Assembly: GCF_009707545.1 (NCBI RefSeq)
Contig: NZ_WLYK01000007.1
Coordinates: 1 to 64,000 of the forward strand
DNA: 64,000 nt
Source: Nakamurella alba
Lineage (GTDB): Bacteria; Actinomycetota; Actinomycetes; Mycobacteriales; Nakamurellaceae
Direction: 5' to 3'
Below the pieces are notes generated by a model. That model worked only from the letters and a program-made list of their open reading frames with translations, was not told the DNA's origin and did no database searches. Shown here piece after piece: positions 1 to 7,821 of the stretch. Each line of letters opens with the position of its first letter. The first letter of the stretch is position 1. The translations under genes and the position numbers were made by a program.

Positions 1-125
1 CGCACCGCACGCCACCGCCACCGCCACCGCCACCGCCACCGCCGCCGCACCGCGCCGCACCGCACGCCACCGCCACCGCCACCGCCACCGCACCGCACCG
101 CACCGCACCGCACCGCACCGCACCG
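1..125. repeat. GC-rich microsatellite (GCCACC and CACCG units)
   Basis: Two blocks of the hexamer GCCACC (five copies at 11-40, four at 66-89) are followed by seven head-to-tail copies of the pentamer CACCG at 91-125. No frame gives a plausible protein. The stretch continues off the left edge of the window, so its full length is unknown. Such tracts are prone to slippage in replication and in assembly. Confidence 0.85.
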
Positions 126-137
126 AGAACGACGAAA

Positions 138-168
138 GCCCCGTCACCGCAAGGAGCAGTGACGGGGC
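138..168 (-). terminator. Terminator of the CNNM/CBS gene pair
   Basis: A perfect 10-bp stem (GCCCCGTCAC at 138-147, GTGACGGGGC at 159-168) with an 11-base loop sits 18 bases beyond the stop of the minus-strand gene ending at 187. Read on the minus strand it is followed by TTTCGTCGTT, a short T-rich tail as expected for an intrinsic terminator in a high-GC genome. Confidence 0.7.
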
Positions 169-186
169 CTCGGCGGCAACAAGAAC

Positions 187-1233
187 TCAGCGGGCGGCGG
201 CGGCCTCGGGGAAGAGGGTGCGGAGGAGGTCGGACATGGTGACCACGCCGAGGAACCCGGCCGCCGGGTCGGAGCCTGCAGCACCGGTGACCACCGCGAG
301 GTGGTTGCGGGTGCGGCGCATCGTCTCCAGACCGGACGAGATCGGCGTGTCCGCGGGCAGTTCCAGCACCGGGCGCAGATGGTCGGCAGCGGGCCGATCG
401 GCGGGGTCGGTAAGGGTGTCGCGGACGTGCACCAACCCGCCGATGGTCGTCCCGTCGGTCCGGCGGGCAGCCCGCACCAGGATCCGCAGGTGCCCGGAGT
501 CCAGCGACAGCCGTTGCACCTCGCCCACTGTCGCGTCCGCCGCCACCGCGGTCGGCCGGCGGGCCGGGTCGAGCAGGTCGCCGACCGTCAGCTCGGTGAG
601 GTCCAGTGCGCCGGAGAGTCTCTCGGAGTATCCGGCGGACAGTGCACCGACGTTTGCCGAGTGCTCCACCAGCGCGCGCAGCCCACTGGCGTCCTGACCC
701 GTGGCGGCCTCCTCCACCGGCTCCACACCCACCTTGCGGACGCACCAGTTCGCCATCCGGTTGAGCGCGATCAGCGCGGGCCGGAAGACGAACATGAAGG
801 CGCGCATGGGGATCGCCAGCAGGATCGAGGACCGTTCCGGGTGCGCGATCGCCCACGACTTCGGGGCCATCTCGCCGACCACCAGGTGCAGGAAGGTGAC
901 CAGGATCAGCGCCAGCACGAACGCCAGCACGTCGGCCACCCAGAGCGCGATGCCCCAGGCCTCGAACACCGGCGTGAGGGCATGGTGCACCGCAGGTTTC
1001 GTCAGCGCACCCAGCGCCAGCGTGCACGCGGTGATGCCCAGCTGGGATCCGGCCAGCACCACGGTCAGCTCCGCGGAGCTGCGCAGCGCGGCACGCGCCG
1101 ACCGGCTGGTCACCGCCGCGTCCTCCAGCCGGTGCCGCTTCGCGGCGAGCAACGCGAACTCGACCGCGACGAAGAAGGCACTGAGCACGATGATCAGCGC
1201 GGTCACCGCGGTGACCACCCAGGGGTTGCTCAT
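187..1233 (-). CDS. CNNM-domain protein with CBS pair (HlyC/CorC-like), short paralogue
   Basis: Integral membrane protein of the CNNM (DUF21) family, whose members are linked to Mg2+/divalent cation transport; many are annotated only as hemolysin-like. The N-terminal ~150 residues hold hydrophobic segments and the family motif region FFVAVEFALL..RRHRLE-like; the C-terminal part (about residues 215-340) has two CBS repeats that bind adenine nucleotides in relatives. At 348 residues it lacks the CorC_HlyC tail present in its upstream neighbour. Its start overlaps the stop of that neighbour by 4 bases (ATGA), so the two are translationally coupled and probably act as a pair. The operon ends at the hairpin at 138-168. 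Transport activity is an inference from the family. Confidence 0.88.
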   Translation of the reverse strand: MSNPWVVTAVTALIIVLSAFFVAVEFALLAAKRHRLEDAAVTSRSARAALRSSAELTVVLAGSQLGITACTLALGALTKPAVHHALTPVFEAWGIALWVADVLAFVLALILVTFLHLVVGEMAPKSWAIAHPERSSILLAIPMRAFMFVFRPALIALNRMANWCVRKVGVEPVEEAATGQDASGLRALVEHSANVGALSAGYSERLSGALDLTELTVGDLLDPARRPTAVAADATVGEVQRLSLDSGHLRILVRAARRTDGTTIGGLVHVRDTLTDPADRPAADHLRPVLELPADTPISSGLETMRRTRNHLAVVTGAAGSDPAAGFLGVVTMSDLLRTLFPEAAAAR

Positions 1234-2633
1234 CGGGACACCTCCTGCGAAGGCTCTTCCACGTCGACCACCGGACCGGGCAGTTCCAGTGAGATACGGA
1301 CGGACGACGGCACGTGCCGGTCGATCTCCAGCACCTCGACCCGCAGCACCGGCGCCACCGGCTCGTCGTCGTGCGCGAAGTCGGCGGGATCCGGCGGCAG
1401 CTCGACCTCGACCACCTGGCCGAGCGCGGGGAAGGTGCCGTTCGCCTCGATGACCAGGCCGGCGACGGTCTCCTGGTCGGTCTCCGGCAGGTCGTGGCCG
1501 ATCAGCCGCTCCAGCTCGTCGAGCGGCAGGTCACCGGCGACCGTCCGCGATCCGTCGGCCTCCGGTGCGGCGGAATCGGTCTCGTCCGGACCGTCGTGCT
1601 CGTCACCGATCTCGCCGACCAGTTCCTCGGCGAGGTCTTCGGCGGCCAGCACGCCGGCGAAGCCGCCGTACTCGTCGATCACGCAGGCCAGCTGGTTGCG
1701 GGTGGAGACGAGCTGGGTCAGCGCGTCGGGCAGCCGCATGGTGTCCGGCAGCAGCAGCGGCGGGCGCGCGAGATCACCGGCGGTGCGGGCGGTCCCGCCG
1801 TCCAGGCGGTGCGCCAGCACGTCCTGCAGCATGACCACACCGAGCACCCGGTCCTCGTCGTCCAGCACCGGGTAGCGGGAGTGCCCCTCCTGCATGCGTT
1901 CCAGCACGGTGGACAGCGGCACGTCCGGCGCCAGGGTGCCGGTCCGGGACCGCGGGATCATCGCGTGCTCGACGGTGCGCTCGGGGAAGTCCAGCACCCG
2001 GTCGAGCAGCATCGACAGCTCCGGCGGCAGGTCGCCGCTCTCCCGCGAGTCGGCGACGATGTGCTCGAGGTCGCGCTGGGTGGCCGAGTGCTCGACGTCG
2101 TGCACCGGCTCGATCCGCAGCGCCTTGAGCAGCAGGTTCGACGCGTGGTCGAACACCGAGATCAACCAGCCGAAGACGGCCAGGTAGATCTTGGTCGAGC
2201 GGGACAGCGCGACCGCGATCGGCTCGGGTCTCGCGATCGACAGATTCTTCGGGAAGAGCTCGCCGAAGAGCATCTGGATGAAGGTGGACAGGCCCAGCGC
2301 CAGGATCGTGCCGATGGTGATGCCGATGGCCTCCGGCACCTGCACGCCGCCGAGCGCCGACCCGACGGCCTCGCCGATCAGCGGCTCGGCGACGTACCCC
2401 ACCAGCAGGCCGGTGACGGTGATGCCGAGCTGCGCCCCGGAGAGCATGAACGAGGTGCGGCGGGTGACGGCAAGGGCGCGGGCGGCGCCGGGATCACCGG
2501 CAGCGGCGGCGGCCTTGAGGCGCGACCGGTCGACCGACATGTACGCGAATTCCTGCGCCACGAAGTAGGCGGTGGCGGCGGTGATCGCGAGCACGATCAG
2601 CAGGCCGACCAGCAGTGACAGCGGCCAGATCAT
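1230..2633 (-). CDS. CNNM-CBS-CorC_HlyC membrane protein, full-length paralogue
   Basis: 467 residues with the complete HlyC/CorC architecture: an N-terminal CNNM membrane domain (about 1-190, beginning with a hydrophobic stretch at residues 5-27), a CBS pair (about 210-335, with a conserved MIPRSR-type entry) and a C-terminal CorC_HlyC transporter-associated domain (about 360-440). Paired genes of this type are common in actinobacteria. It is the first gene of a two-gene operon with the shorter CNNM protein. The ATG at 2633 precedes a hydrophobic N-terminus without any cleavable signal. The predicted role is divalent cation homeostasis at the cytoplasmic membrane; the actual ion cannot be told from the sequence. 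Confidence 0.9.
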   Translation of the reverse strand: MIWPLSLLVGLLIVLAITAATAYFVAQEFAYMSVDRSRLKAAAAAGDPGAARALAVTRRTSFMLSGAQLGITVTGLLVGYVAEPLIGEAVGSALGGVQVPEAIGITIGTILALGLSTFIQMLFGELFPKNLSIARPEPIAVALSRSTKIYLAVFGWLISVFDHASNLLLKALRIEPVHDVEHSATQRDLEHIVADSRESGDLPPELSMLLDRVLDFPERTVEHAMIPRSRTGTLAPDVPLSTVLERMQEGHSRYPVLDDEDRVLGVVMLQDVLAHRLDGGTARTAGDLARPPLLLPDTMRLPDALTQLVSTRNQLACVIDEYGGFAGVLAAEDLAEELVGEIGDEHDGPDETDSAAPEADGSRTVAGDLPLDELERLIGHDLPETDQETVAGLVIEANGTFPALGQVVEVELPPDPADFAHDDEPVAPVLRVEVLEIDRHVPSSVRISLELPGPVVDVEEPSQEVSR

Positions 2634-2849
2634 CGGGGGAACTCACCCCCGCGACCGGCCGCCCGGGGCGGCTGGGTACTCCCGGGTCCTTCGTCGGCGG
2701 AACCCTCGCCGGTGCTGCTGGCGTCCTCCAGGGACGGTCCGGTACTGCTGCCCTCGCCCATGTCGCCTTTCGCAATGGTCCGGGCCGGCTGTCGGCCCTT
2801 CATCCGCGCAACGGCGGAGCGTCCCCGTGGGTTCCCGCACCGAAGAAGA

Positions 2850-3515
2850 TCACGCGAACAAGGTGCTCGGGGTGACGCCGGCGAACTGCTTCACCTCGCG
2901 GGACAGGTGTGCCTGGTCGCTGTAGCCGGCGGAGCGGGCGAGATCGGCCAGCGCCGGGGCGCCGTCGGCCGTCCCGAGGCGGACCGCCCGGCGGAAGCGC
3001 AGGATCCTGGCCAGCACCCGCGGGCCGTAGCCGAACACCCGGTCCGACTCGCGCAGCAACTGCCGGGGGCTCCACCCCAGGTCGTCGGCCAGGGCACCGA
3101 CCGACCCGCCACCGGCCATGACGCGGCGGGTGTGCACGATCCACGGGGTGGTCGGAGGCACCAGGGACTCCAACACCTCGTACGGATCGCCCGCCAGCAG
3201 CCGGTCGCGCAGCCGGCGCACCCGGGAGGCCGGCCAGAGGTCGGCGAGCGGCACCCGGGCGTCCCGCAGGGCCGAGGCCGGGACACCGAGGGCGCCGGGC
3301 GCGGTCCCCGGTGGCAGCCGCAGCGCCAGGTACTCCTCGTCGCTCGCCAATGGCGTGACCTGCGCGGACAGGTCGGGTCCGGCCACCTTCAGCACATCTC
3401 CGACCATCATCAGATCCATGCACCCGTCCGGCAGCACCCGGGCCTGCCCTGGCGCCCCAGCGGTGCGGCTCCAGCGCACGGCGCCGGGGATCCGGGACGG
3501 ACGTTCGAGGTACAC
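2850..3515 (-). CDS. AraC-family transcription regulator
   Basis: Carries a C-terminal AraC-type double helix-turn-helix (about the last 95 residues, with the typical AGYSDQAHLSREVKQFAG signature of the second helix pair). The N-terminal part resembles the DUF6597-like sensor with an LPDGCMDLMM stretch, seen in many small actinobacterial AraC regulators. A longer reading from ATG at 3560 is open, but I prefer GTG at 3515. A Shine-Dalgarno-like AAAGGGGA lies 11 bases upstream of it, and this start leaves a 61-base divergent promoter region to the glutamate-cysteine ligase-like gene at 3577. Regulation of that neighbour or of itself is plausible but not shown. Confidence 0.85.
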   Translation of the reverse strand: MYLERPSRIPGAVRWSRTAGAPGQARVLPDGCMDLMMVGDVLKVAGPDLSAQVTPLASDEEYLALRLPPGTAPGALGVPASALRDARVPLADLWPASRVRRLRDRLLAGDPYEVLESLVPPTTPWIVHTRRVMAGGGSVGALADDLGWSPRQLLRESDRVFGYGPRVLARILRFRRAVRLGTADGAPALADLARSAGYSDQAHLSREVKQFAGVTPSTLFA

Positions 3516-3576
3516 GTCACCAGTGTTCCCCTTTCCAGCAGGTGTGACCGTGCCGACCACCGGTCACTGACCGCAC

Positions 3577-4668
3577 ATGCCGATCAGGACCTTCGGGGTC
3601 GAGGAAGAGCTGCTGCTGGTGCACCCGGCCGACGGGAGCCCGGCCCCGTTGGGCGACCAGGTGGTGCAGGCGGCGTCGATGGACCCGGAGGCCTTCGGCA
3701 TCGAGCACGAGTTCAAACGGGAGCAGGCGGAGATCGGGTCGGATCCCCGGACCACCGCCGCGGAACTGCTCGACGACCTGCGCGCCCGACGGCGACGTGC
3801 AGCGGAGGTCGCCGAGGGTGTGGGCGCCAGGATCGCGGCGCTGGCCACCCATCCCTTCCCGGTCCGGCCGACCCCGACCGCGGACGAGCGGTACCTGCGG
3901 ATGACCGCGGAGTTCGGCTGGGTGGCGCGGCAGCAGCTGACCTGCGGGCAGCACGTGCACGTCGGCATCTCCTCGCGCGAGGAGGGCGTCGCCGCGCTGG
4001 ACCGGATCCGGCCGTGGCTGGCGACAGTGGTGGCGCTGTCGGCGAACTCGCCGTTCTGGCAGGGCCGGCCGTCGGGCTACCACAGCTACCGGACGCTGGC
4101 CTGGAGCCTGTGGCCGACGTCGGGCCCGACCGAACTCTTCGGCGACCCGGCCGGCTACGACCGGGCCATCGCCGAGCTCATCGCCTCCGGCGCGGCGATG
4201 GACGACGGGATGATCTACTTCGACGCCCGGCTGTCCGCGAAGTACCCGACGCTGGAGATCCGGGTCGCCGATGTGTGCACCGACGTCCGCGACTCGGTGC
4301 TGATCGCGGTGCTCTGCCGGGCCCTGGTCTCCACCGCGATCAACGACTGGCAGGACGGACGACCGGCCCCGGACGTGCGCACCGACCTGCTGCAGGGCGC
4401 CGCATGGCGGGCGGCGAGGTTCGGCCTGTCCGGGCAGCTGGTGGACGTCGCGGCCCGGACCACCGTGCCGGCCGCGGAACTGCTCGGCACCCTGCTGCAG
4501 CACCTGACCCCGGAACTGGACCGCACCGGTGACCTGGAGTACGCCCGGGCGGGGCTGGCCCGGCTGCTCGCCGACGGCACCGGCGCGTCCCGCCAGCTCG
4601 CCGTGCACGACGCGACGGGCGAGCTGTCCGCCGTGGTCGCCGACGCCGCCGACCGCACCGTCGGCTGA
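3577..4668 (+). CDS. Carboxylate-amine ligase, YbdK-type glutamate-cysteine ligase family (GCS2)
   Basis: The N-terminus MPIRTFGVEEELLLVHP is the hallmark GVEEE metal/ATP entry motif of the GCS2 family. The length of 363 residues fits the YbdK branch rather than full-length GshA or EgtA. Further conserved pieces include TCGQHVHVGI around residue 126 and YFDARLSAKYPTLEIRVADV around residue 210. Family members make gamma-glutamyl amide bonds from glutamate and an amine such as cysteine using ATP; whether this one makes gamma-glutamylcysteine is not known. No glutathione or ergothioneine partner gene is next to it. The divergent AraC gene is a candidate regulator. No strong ribosome binding site precedes the ATG, so translation may be leaderless. 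Confidence 0.9.
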   Translation: MPIRTFGVEEELLLVHPADGSPAPLGDQVVQAASMDPEAFGIEHEFKREQAEIGSDPRTTAAELLDDLRARRRRAAEVAEGVGARIAALATHPFPVRPTPTADERYLRMTAEFGWVARQQLTCGQHVHVGISSREEGVAALDRIRPWLATVVALSANSPFWQGRPSGYHSYRTLAWSLWPTSGPTELFGDPAGYDRAIAELIASGAAMDDGMIYFDARLSAKYPTLEIRVADVCTDVRDSVLIAVLCRALVSTAINDWQDGRPAPDVRTDLLQGAAWRAARFGLSGQLVDVAARTTVPAAELLGTLLQHLTPELDRTGDLEYARAGLARLLADGTGASRQLAVHDATGELSAVVADAADRTVG

Positions 4669-4685
4669 CGACGCGCCGGAGAGCG

Positions 4686-5027
4686 TCAGGCGCGCAGCAC
4701 CTTCTCCATCTTCTTGCCCTTGTAGAGCTCGTCGACCAGCTTGTCGAGATACCGGATCTGCTGCATCAGCGGGTCCTCGATCTCCTCGACCCGCATCCCG
4801 CAGATGACACCCTTGATCTGACCGACGTTCTCGTTCATCGTCGCGGCGGCGAAGAAGTCCTGGAAGGTGGTCCCGGAGTCGAGGTGACGCCGCAGCGTCG
4901 CGTCGTCGAAACCGGTGAGCCACTCGATGATCTCGTCCAACTCCGCGCTGGTGTGACCCTTGCGCTCCAGCTTGGTCACGTAGAGCGGATAGACGTCCTT
5001 GACCGCGGTCGTGAAGATCCTGTGCAC
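4686..5027 (-). CDS. DUF2200 family protein
   Basis: 113 residues matching the DUF2200 pattern: MHRIFTTAVKDVYPLYVTKLERKGHT at the start (shown here in part), then an EIIEWLTGF motif near residue 35 and a hydrophilic helical C-terminus ending in KGKKMEKVLRA. This is a small soluble protein family of unknown function found in many bacteria. It lies convergent to the ligase gene, 17 bases after it, and upstream of a VOC gene on the same strand. No catalytic residues can be assigned. Confidence 0.85.
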   Translation of the reverse strand: MHRIFTTAVKDVYPLYVTKLERKGHTSAELDEIIEWLTGFDDATLRRHLDSGTTFQDFFAAATMNENVGQIKGVICGMRVEEIEDPLMQQIRYLDKLVDELYKGKKMEKVLRA

Positions 5028-5047
5028 GCCCGCCAGCCTAGGTCCCG

Positions 5048-5434
5048 TCAGAGGGCGGCGTACAGGTCGACGCCGAACCCGTCCGGGTCGGTCAGGCTCG
5101 CGTAGCGCTGGCCCCAGGGCGCGTCGAACGGTTCCAGGGCGCCGGCGTACCCGGCCGCGGTCATCGACGCGTACGCCTCGTTCACCGCCGCCGGGTCGGC
5201 GGCCCGGAATGCCAGCCCGGCACGGCCCGGACCGGCCGGTGGCACATCGCCGTGCAACGACCGCGCGACGTCCTCGGTGTCGAACATCAGCCGCATCCCG
5301 CTGGGCAGCACCGCCTCGGCGTGCGGGGCGGAGTCCGACTCGGCCGGGATCTCCAGGCCGAGGGCGCGGTAGAAGGCGAGAGTGGTCGCCATGTCGGTGA
5401 CGACCAGGCCGAAGGCATCGGGGATGAGTTCCAT
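5048..5434 (-). CDS. VOC-family (glyoxalase/bleomycin-resistance fold) protein
   Basis: 128 residues with the two beta-alpha-beta-beta-beta modules of the vicinal oxygen chelate fold. These are seen as FGLVVTDMATTLAFYRALGL at the N-terminus and RYASLTDPDGFGVDLYA at the C-terminus. Single VOC domains form dimers and act as dioxygenases, glyoxalases, isomerases or drug binders; the specific activity cannot be told. The gene is followed 20 bases later by the DUF2200 gene on the same strand, so the two may be co-transcribed. Confidence 0.86.
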   Translation of the reverse strand: MELIPDAFGLVVTDMATTLAFYRALGLEIPAESDSAPHAEAVLPSGMRLMFDTEDVARSLHGDVPPAGPGRAGLAFRAADPAAVNEAYASMTAAGYAGALEPFDAPWGQRYASLTDPDGFGVDLYAAL

Positions 5435-5555
5435 GGGCCCAACCTAGGAGCCGGGACGCGGCCTGTCTTGAACGGATCGGACAGGCAGGTCATCGACAGG
5501 CGGGGCACAGGAACACGCCGAGCAACCCGGTGGCCGGGCAGGGCGTCCAGTTGCC

Positions 5556-6101
5556 GTGCCAGACATCGTGCGCCTGCTCGGCGGGTCCCTGGGCGCCGCC
5601 GCGGCGCTGCTCTCCGTCCTCGCGATCGGGATCGGGTTGGTGGTCGCCTGCTCCGGGCCACGGTCCGGCTCCGACCGGGTCCGGATCCTCGCCCGCACCG
5701 GGATCGTGGTCGGGGCGCTGGTCTGCGCAGTGCTGTTGTTCAGTCCGGTCGGCCGGACCGAGGCGCCCCGGGCGCTGGACCTCGACCTCTGGCAGACCAT
5801 CGAGGGCGCCACGCAGCACCGCGTGCTGGCCTACCAGTTCGTCGGGAACCTGCTGCTGCTCACCTGGCTGGCCGTTCTGCTGCCGCTGGCCTCCCGCCGG
5901 ATCGGCGCCGTCGGCTCCGTCCTCGTCTGTGCCGTGGTCAGTGTCACCGTCGAGGCGGTCCAGTACCTGATCGGTGTCGGCCGGGTCAGCTCGGTCGGTG
6001 ACGTGTTCTGCAACGTGCTCGGCGCCGCAGTCGCCGCCGGCCTGTTCGCGCTGGTCCGGACGATGGTCCGCCCGGCGGCGGGGGTGCGGGCGGTAGCCTG
6101 A
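5556..6101 (+). CDS. VanZ-like membrane protein
   Basis: 181 residues with about five hydrophobic segments and the VanZ-family signature in the second half: NLLLLTWLAVLLPL, then SVTVEAVQYLIGVGRVSSVGDVF, ending in a last membrane helix. VanZ proteins confer low-level teicoplanin resistance in enterococci, but most family members are of unknown role in the envelope. It is followed by a VOC-family gene only 4 bases after its stop, which suggests a two-gene transcript. Confidence 0.85.
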   Translation: MPDIVRLLGGSLGAAAALLSVLAIGIGLVVACSGPRSGSDRVRILARTGIVVGALVCAVLLFSPVGRTEAPRALDLDLWQTIEGATQHRVLAYQFVGNLLLLTWLAVLLPLASRRIGAVGSVLVCAVVSVTVEAVQYLIGVGRVSSVGDVFCNVLGAAVAAGLFALVRTMVRPAAGVRAVA

Positions 6102-6105
6102 CCCG

Positions 6106-6750
6106 GTGACCGTCCGGGCGGTACCGATCCTCGCGGCCCCCGATCTCGACGTGCTCGAGACCTTCTACCTGGCGCTGGGTTTCCGGCGCACCTACCGGCA
6201 GCAGCGACCCAACCCCTATCTGGCGATGGTCCGCGAGGGCCTCGATCTGCACTTCGCCGGCGTCCCCGCCCTCGACCCGGAGACCTCGCTGGGCAGCGTG
6301 CTGCTGTTGACCGAGGACACCCATGCACTGTTCGAGGCGTTCGCCGCCGGTCTGCGCGCGGAGTACGGCCGGCTGCCGATCACCGGGACACCACGCATCA
6401 CCCGCCCCCGGGTCAAGCAAGGCATCGGCGGCGGGTTCACCGTGGTGGATCCCGGCGGCAACTGGCTGCGGGTCACCGCCACCCGGCCGGAGCCCGAAAG
6501 CCCGCCCGGTCTGTTCGACCGTGTGCTGCAGAACGCGGCACGACAGGGCGATGCCCGGGGCGACGTCCCCGCGGCGATCGGTGTGCTGGAGGCAGGTCTG
6601 CGCCGGCACCCGGACGCCGCGCCGGCGGACCTGCTCCCGGTGCTGGAGTACCTCGCCGAACTGCTGGTCCGCAGCGGTGACCAGGCGCGGGCGACCACGG
6701 TGCACGACCGGATCCGGTCCCTCGCCGGCGCGCGTGACGCGGGCGGGTGA
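6106..6750 (+). CDS. VOC-domain protein with helical C-terminal extension
   Basis: 214 residues starting at GTG 6106, 4 bases after the VanZ-like gene. Residues 1-125 are a bleomycin-resistance-type VOC domain (VPILAAPDLDVLETFYLALGF at the start and a FTVVDPGGNWLRVT module). Residues 130-210 are an alanine/leucine/arginine-rich helical region with the look of a short tetratricopeptide pair (AAIGVLEAGLRRHPD; ADLLPVLEYLAELLVRSGD). The fusion suggests a protein-protein contact added to a VOC binder. No resistance phenotype can be deduced. Confidence 0.85.
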   Translation: MTVRAVPILAAPDLDVLETFYLALGFRRTYRQQRPNPYLAMVREGLDLHFAGVPALDPETSLGSVLLLTEDTHALFEAFAAGLRAEYGRLPITGTPRITRPRVKQGIGGGFTVVDPGGNWLRVTATRPEPESPPGLFDRVLQNAARQGDARGDVPAAIGVLEAGLRRHPDAAPADLLPVLEYLAELLVRSGDQARATTVHDRIRSLAGARDAGG

Positions 6751-6753
6751 CGG

Positions 6754-6775
6754 CTGTCAGGCCTTTCGGCCACAG
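6754..6775 (+). terminator. Weak terminator-like hairpin
   Basis: GGCC-TTTC-GGCC at 6760-6771, flanked by pairing CTGT and ACAG, lies directly after the VOC-domain gene. The stem is short and has no T-run, so this is only a candidate terminator. Confidence 0.3.
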
Positions 6776-6795
6776 ACACTTCGTGCAGCGAAGTA

Positions 6796-6843
6796 AACGA
6801 CGTTACGTATCCGACTGAACACGTCGCGTATCAGAACGTCGTT
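6796..6843. promoter_or_regulatory. Inverted repeat AACGACGTT-N30-AACGTCGTT
   Basis: Two perfect 9-base arms (6796-6804 and 6835-6843) are separated by 30 bases, i.e. centre-to-centre spacing of 39 bases, close to four helical turns. The spacer also holds two CGTAT motifs. It lies in the AT-richer leader upstream of the SipW-type gene. It could bind a dimeric or looped regulator; no binding protein can be named. Confidence 0.45.
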
Positions 6844-7112
6844 CGACGACGGAAATGCACGATTTTCGCCCGTACAGGGGGCGTGATCCGCGAACGCTCA
6901 CCGCGCGCTCCGGAGCCCTCCCTCGATCGCGTCACTGTTCCGCGTGACGCCGACCGATACGCCACGAACAGGTGGCCGATCTGCACACGCCCGGTGACCG
7001 GAACCGGGTGAGGCGTCAGAGATACGGAGCGTTGCGAAACACCGTTGCGTGATGACCACGGCCGCGCCGCGTCATCACCGATGTCGCACCCTCCGGCCCC
7101 GAAAGGCACTCC

Positions 7113-7754
7113 ATGTCCCAGCACTCCCTCCCCCGTTCCGCAGACCGCTCCGCCGGCCGCCGTTTCGCGCCGATGATGGTCGTCGCCGGCATCGTCGGCG
7201 CGCTGCTGCTGTCGCTCTCGATGACCGGCACGCTGTCGGCGTTCACCGCGGCCATCACCAACACCACCAACACCGCCGGCTCCGGCACGCTGATCCTGCG
7301 GGAGGTCGGCGGCGCGAACTCGTGTGTCAGCTCCGACTCCACCGCCAGCTGCGCCACCATCAACAAGTACGGCGGCAGCACGACACTCGTCCCGAGCGAC
7401 GGCGTCACCGGCGTCTCCACCACCACCGTGAACTTCACCAACACCGGTACCGCGACCGCGGCGTCCTTCACGCTGAAGGCCAACGCCTGCACGCAGTCCG
7501 GCACCGGCACCGCCACCACCTTCTGCAGCAAGCTCAACGTCAAGATCGCCACCGGCGCCACCACCCTGTTCAACGGCACCGCGACCGCGCTGGCCACCCA
7601 GACCGCCGCCACTCCGATCGCCGTCACCGTGCCCACCGCGAACGCCGGCAGCACCGTCGCGGTCACCTTCACCGTGTGGCTGGACAGCACCGCCGACAAC
7701 ACCTTCCAGGGCCTGCAGGCCTCGCAGCCGCTGGTCTGGACCCTCGCCTCCTGA
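7113..7754 (+). CDS. SipW-dependent-type secreted protein (TasA/camelysin-like signal)
   Basis: 213 residues. After a basic N-terminus (RR at 16-17) comes a hydrophobic helix at 21-41 ending in GTLSAFTAAITNTTNTAG. This is the form of signal described for proteins processed by SipW-type peptidases: a GT.SAFT motif at the cleavage region and mature sequence starting near residue 43. The mature part is rich in Ser, Thr and Ala, has four cysteines in two pairs (CVSSDSTASC, ACTQ...FC), and looks like a beta-rich surface or fibre protein. The next gene, 67 bases downstream, encodes the matching signal peptidase, so enzyme and substrate are linked. Assembly into fibres is only an analogy to TasA. 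Confidence 0.82.
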   Translation: MSQHSLPRSADRSAGRRFAPMMVVAGIVGALLLSLSMTGTLSAFTAAITNTTNTAGSGTLILREVGGANSCVSSDSTASCATINKYGGSTTLVPSDGVTGVSTTTVNFTNTGTATAASFTLKANACTQSGTGTATTFCSKLNVKIATGATTLFNGTATALATQTAATPIAVTVPTANAGSTVAVTFTVWLDSTADNTFQGLQASQPLVWTLAS

Positions 7755-7821
7755 TCCCGCAGCAACCGCACCAGCCACAGCACCCACGGCACCCACGGCA
7801 AACGAGAAGGAGGAACCACGG

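Larger units (their letters stand above)
6751..7112. other. Intergenic region with hairpin and operator-like palindrome
   Basis: This 362-base gap is clearly less GC-rich than the flanking genes and no credible gene lies in it. It starts with a weak hairpin after the VOC gene (6754-6775), then has the inverted repeat at 6796-6843. It ends at the ATG of the SipW-type secreted protein at 7113, preceded by GAAAGG. It most likely contains the promoter of the 7113-9534 surface protein unit. Confidence 0.6.

Noticed and set aside
301-2618. Long plus-strand open frames opposite the CNNM/CBS genes
   Set aside because: They are His/Arg/Gln-rich antisense shadows with poor third-position G/C and no family features.
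2712-4532. 606-residue plus-strand frame across the AraC and ligase genes
   Set aside because: It runs antisense through one gene and out of frame through the next; composition is Gly/Arg/Pro-rich and gene-unlike.
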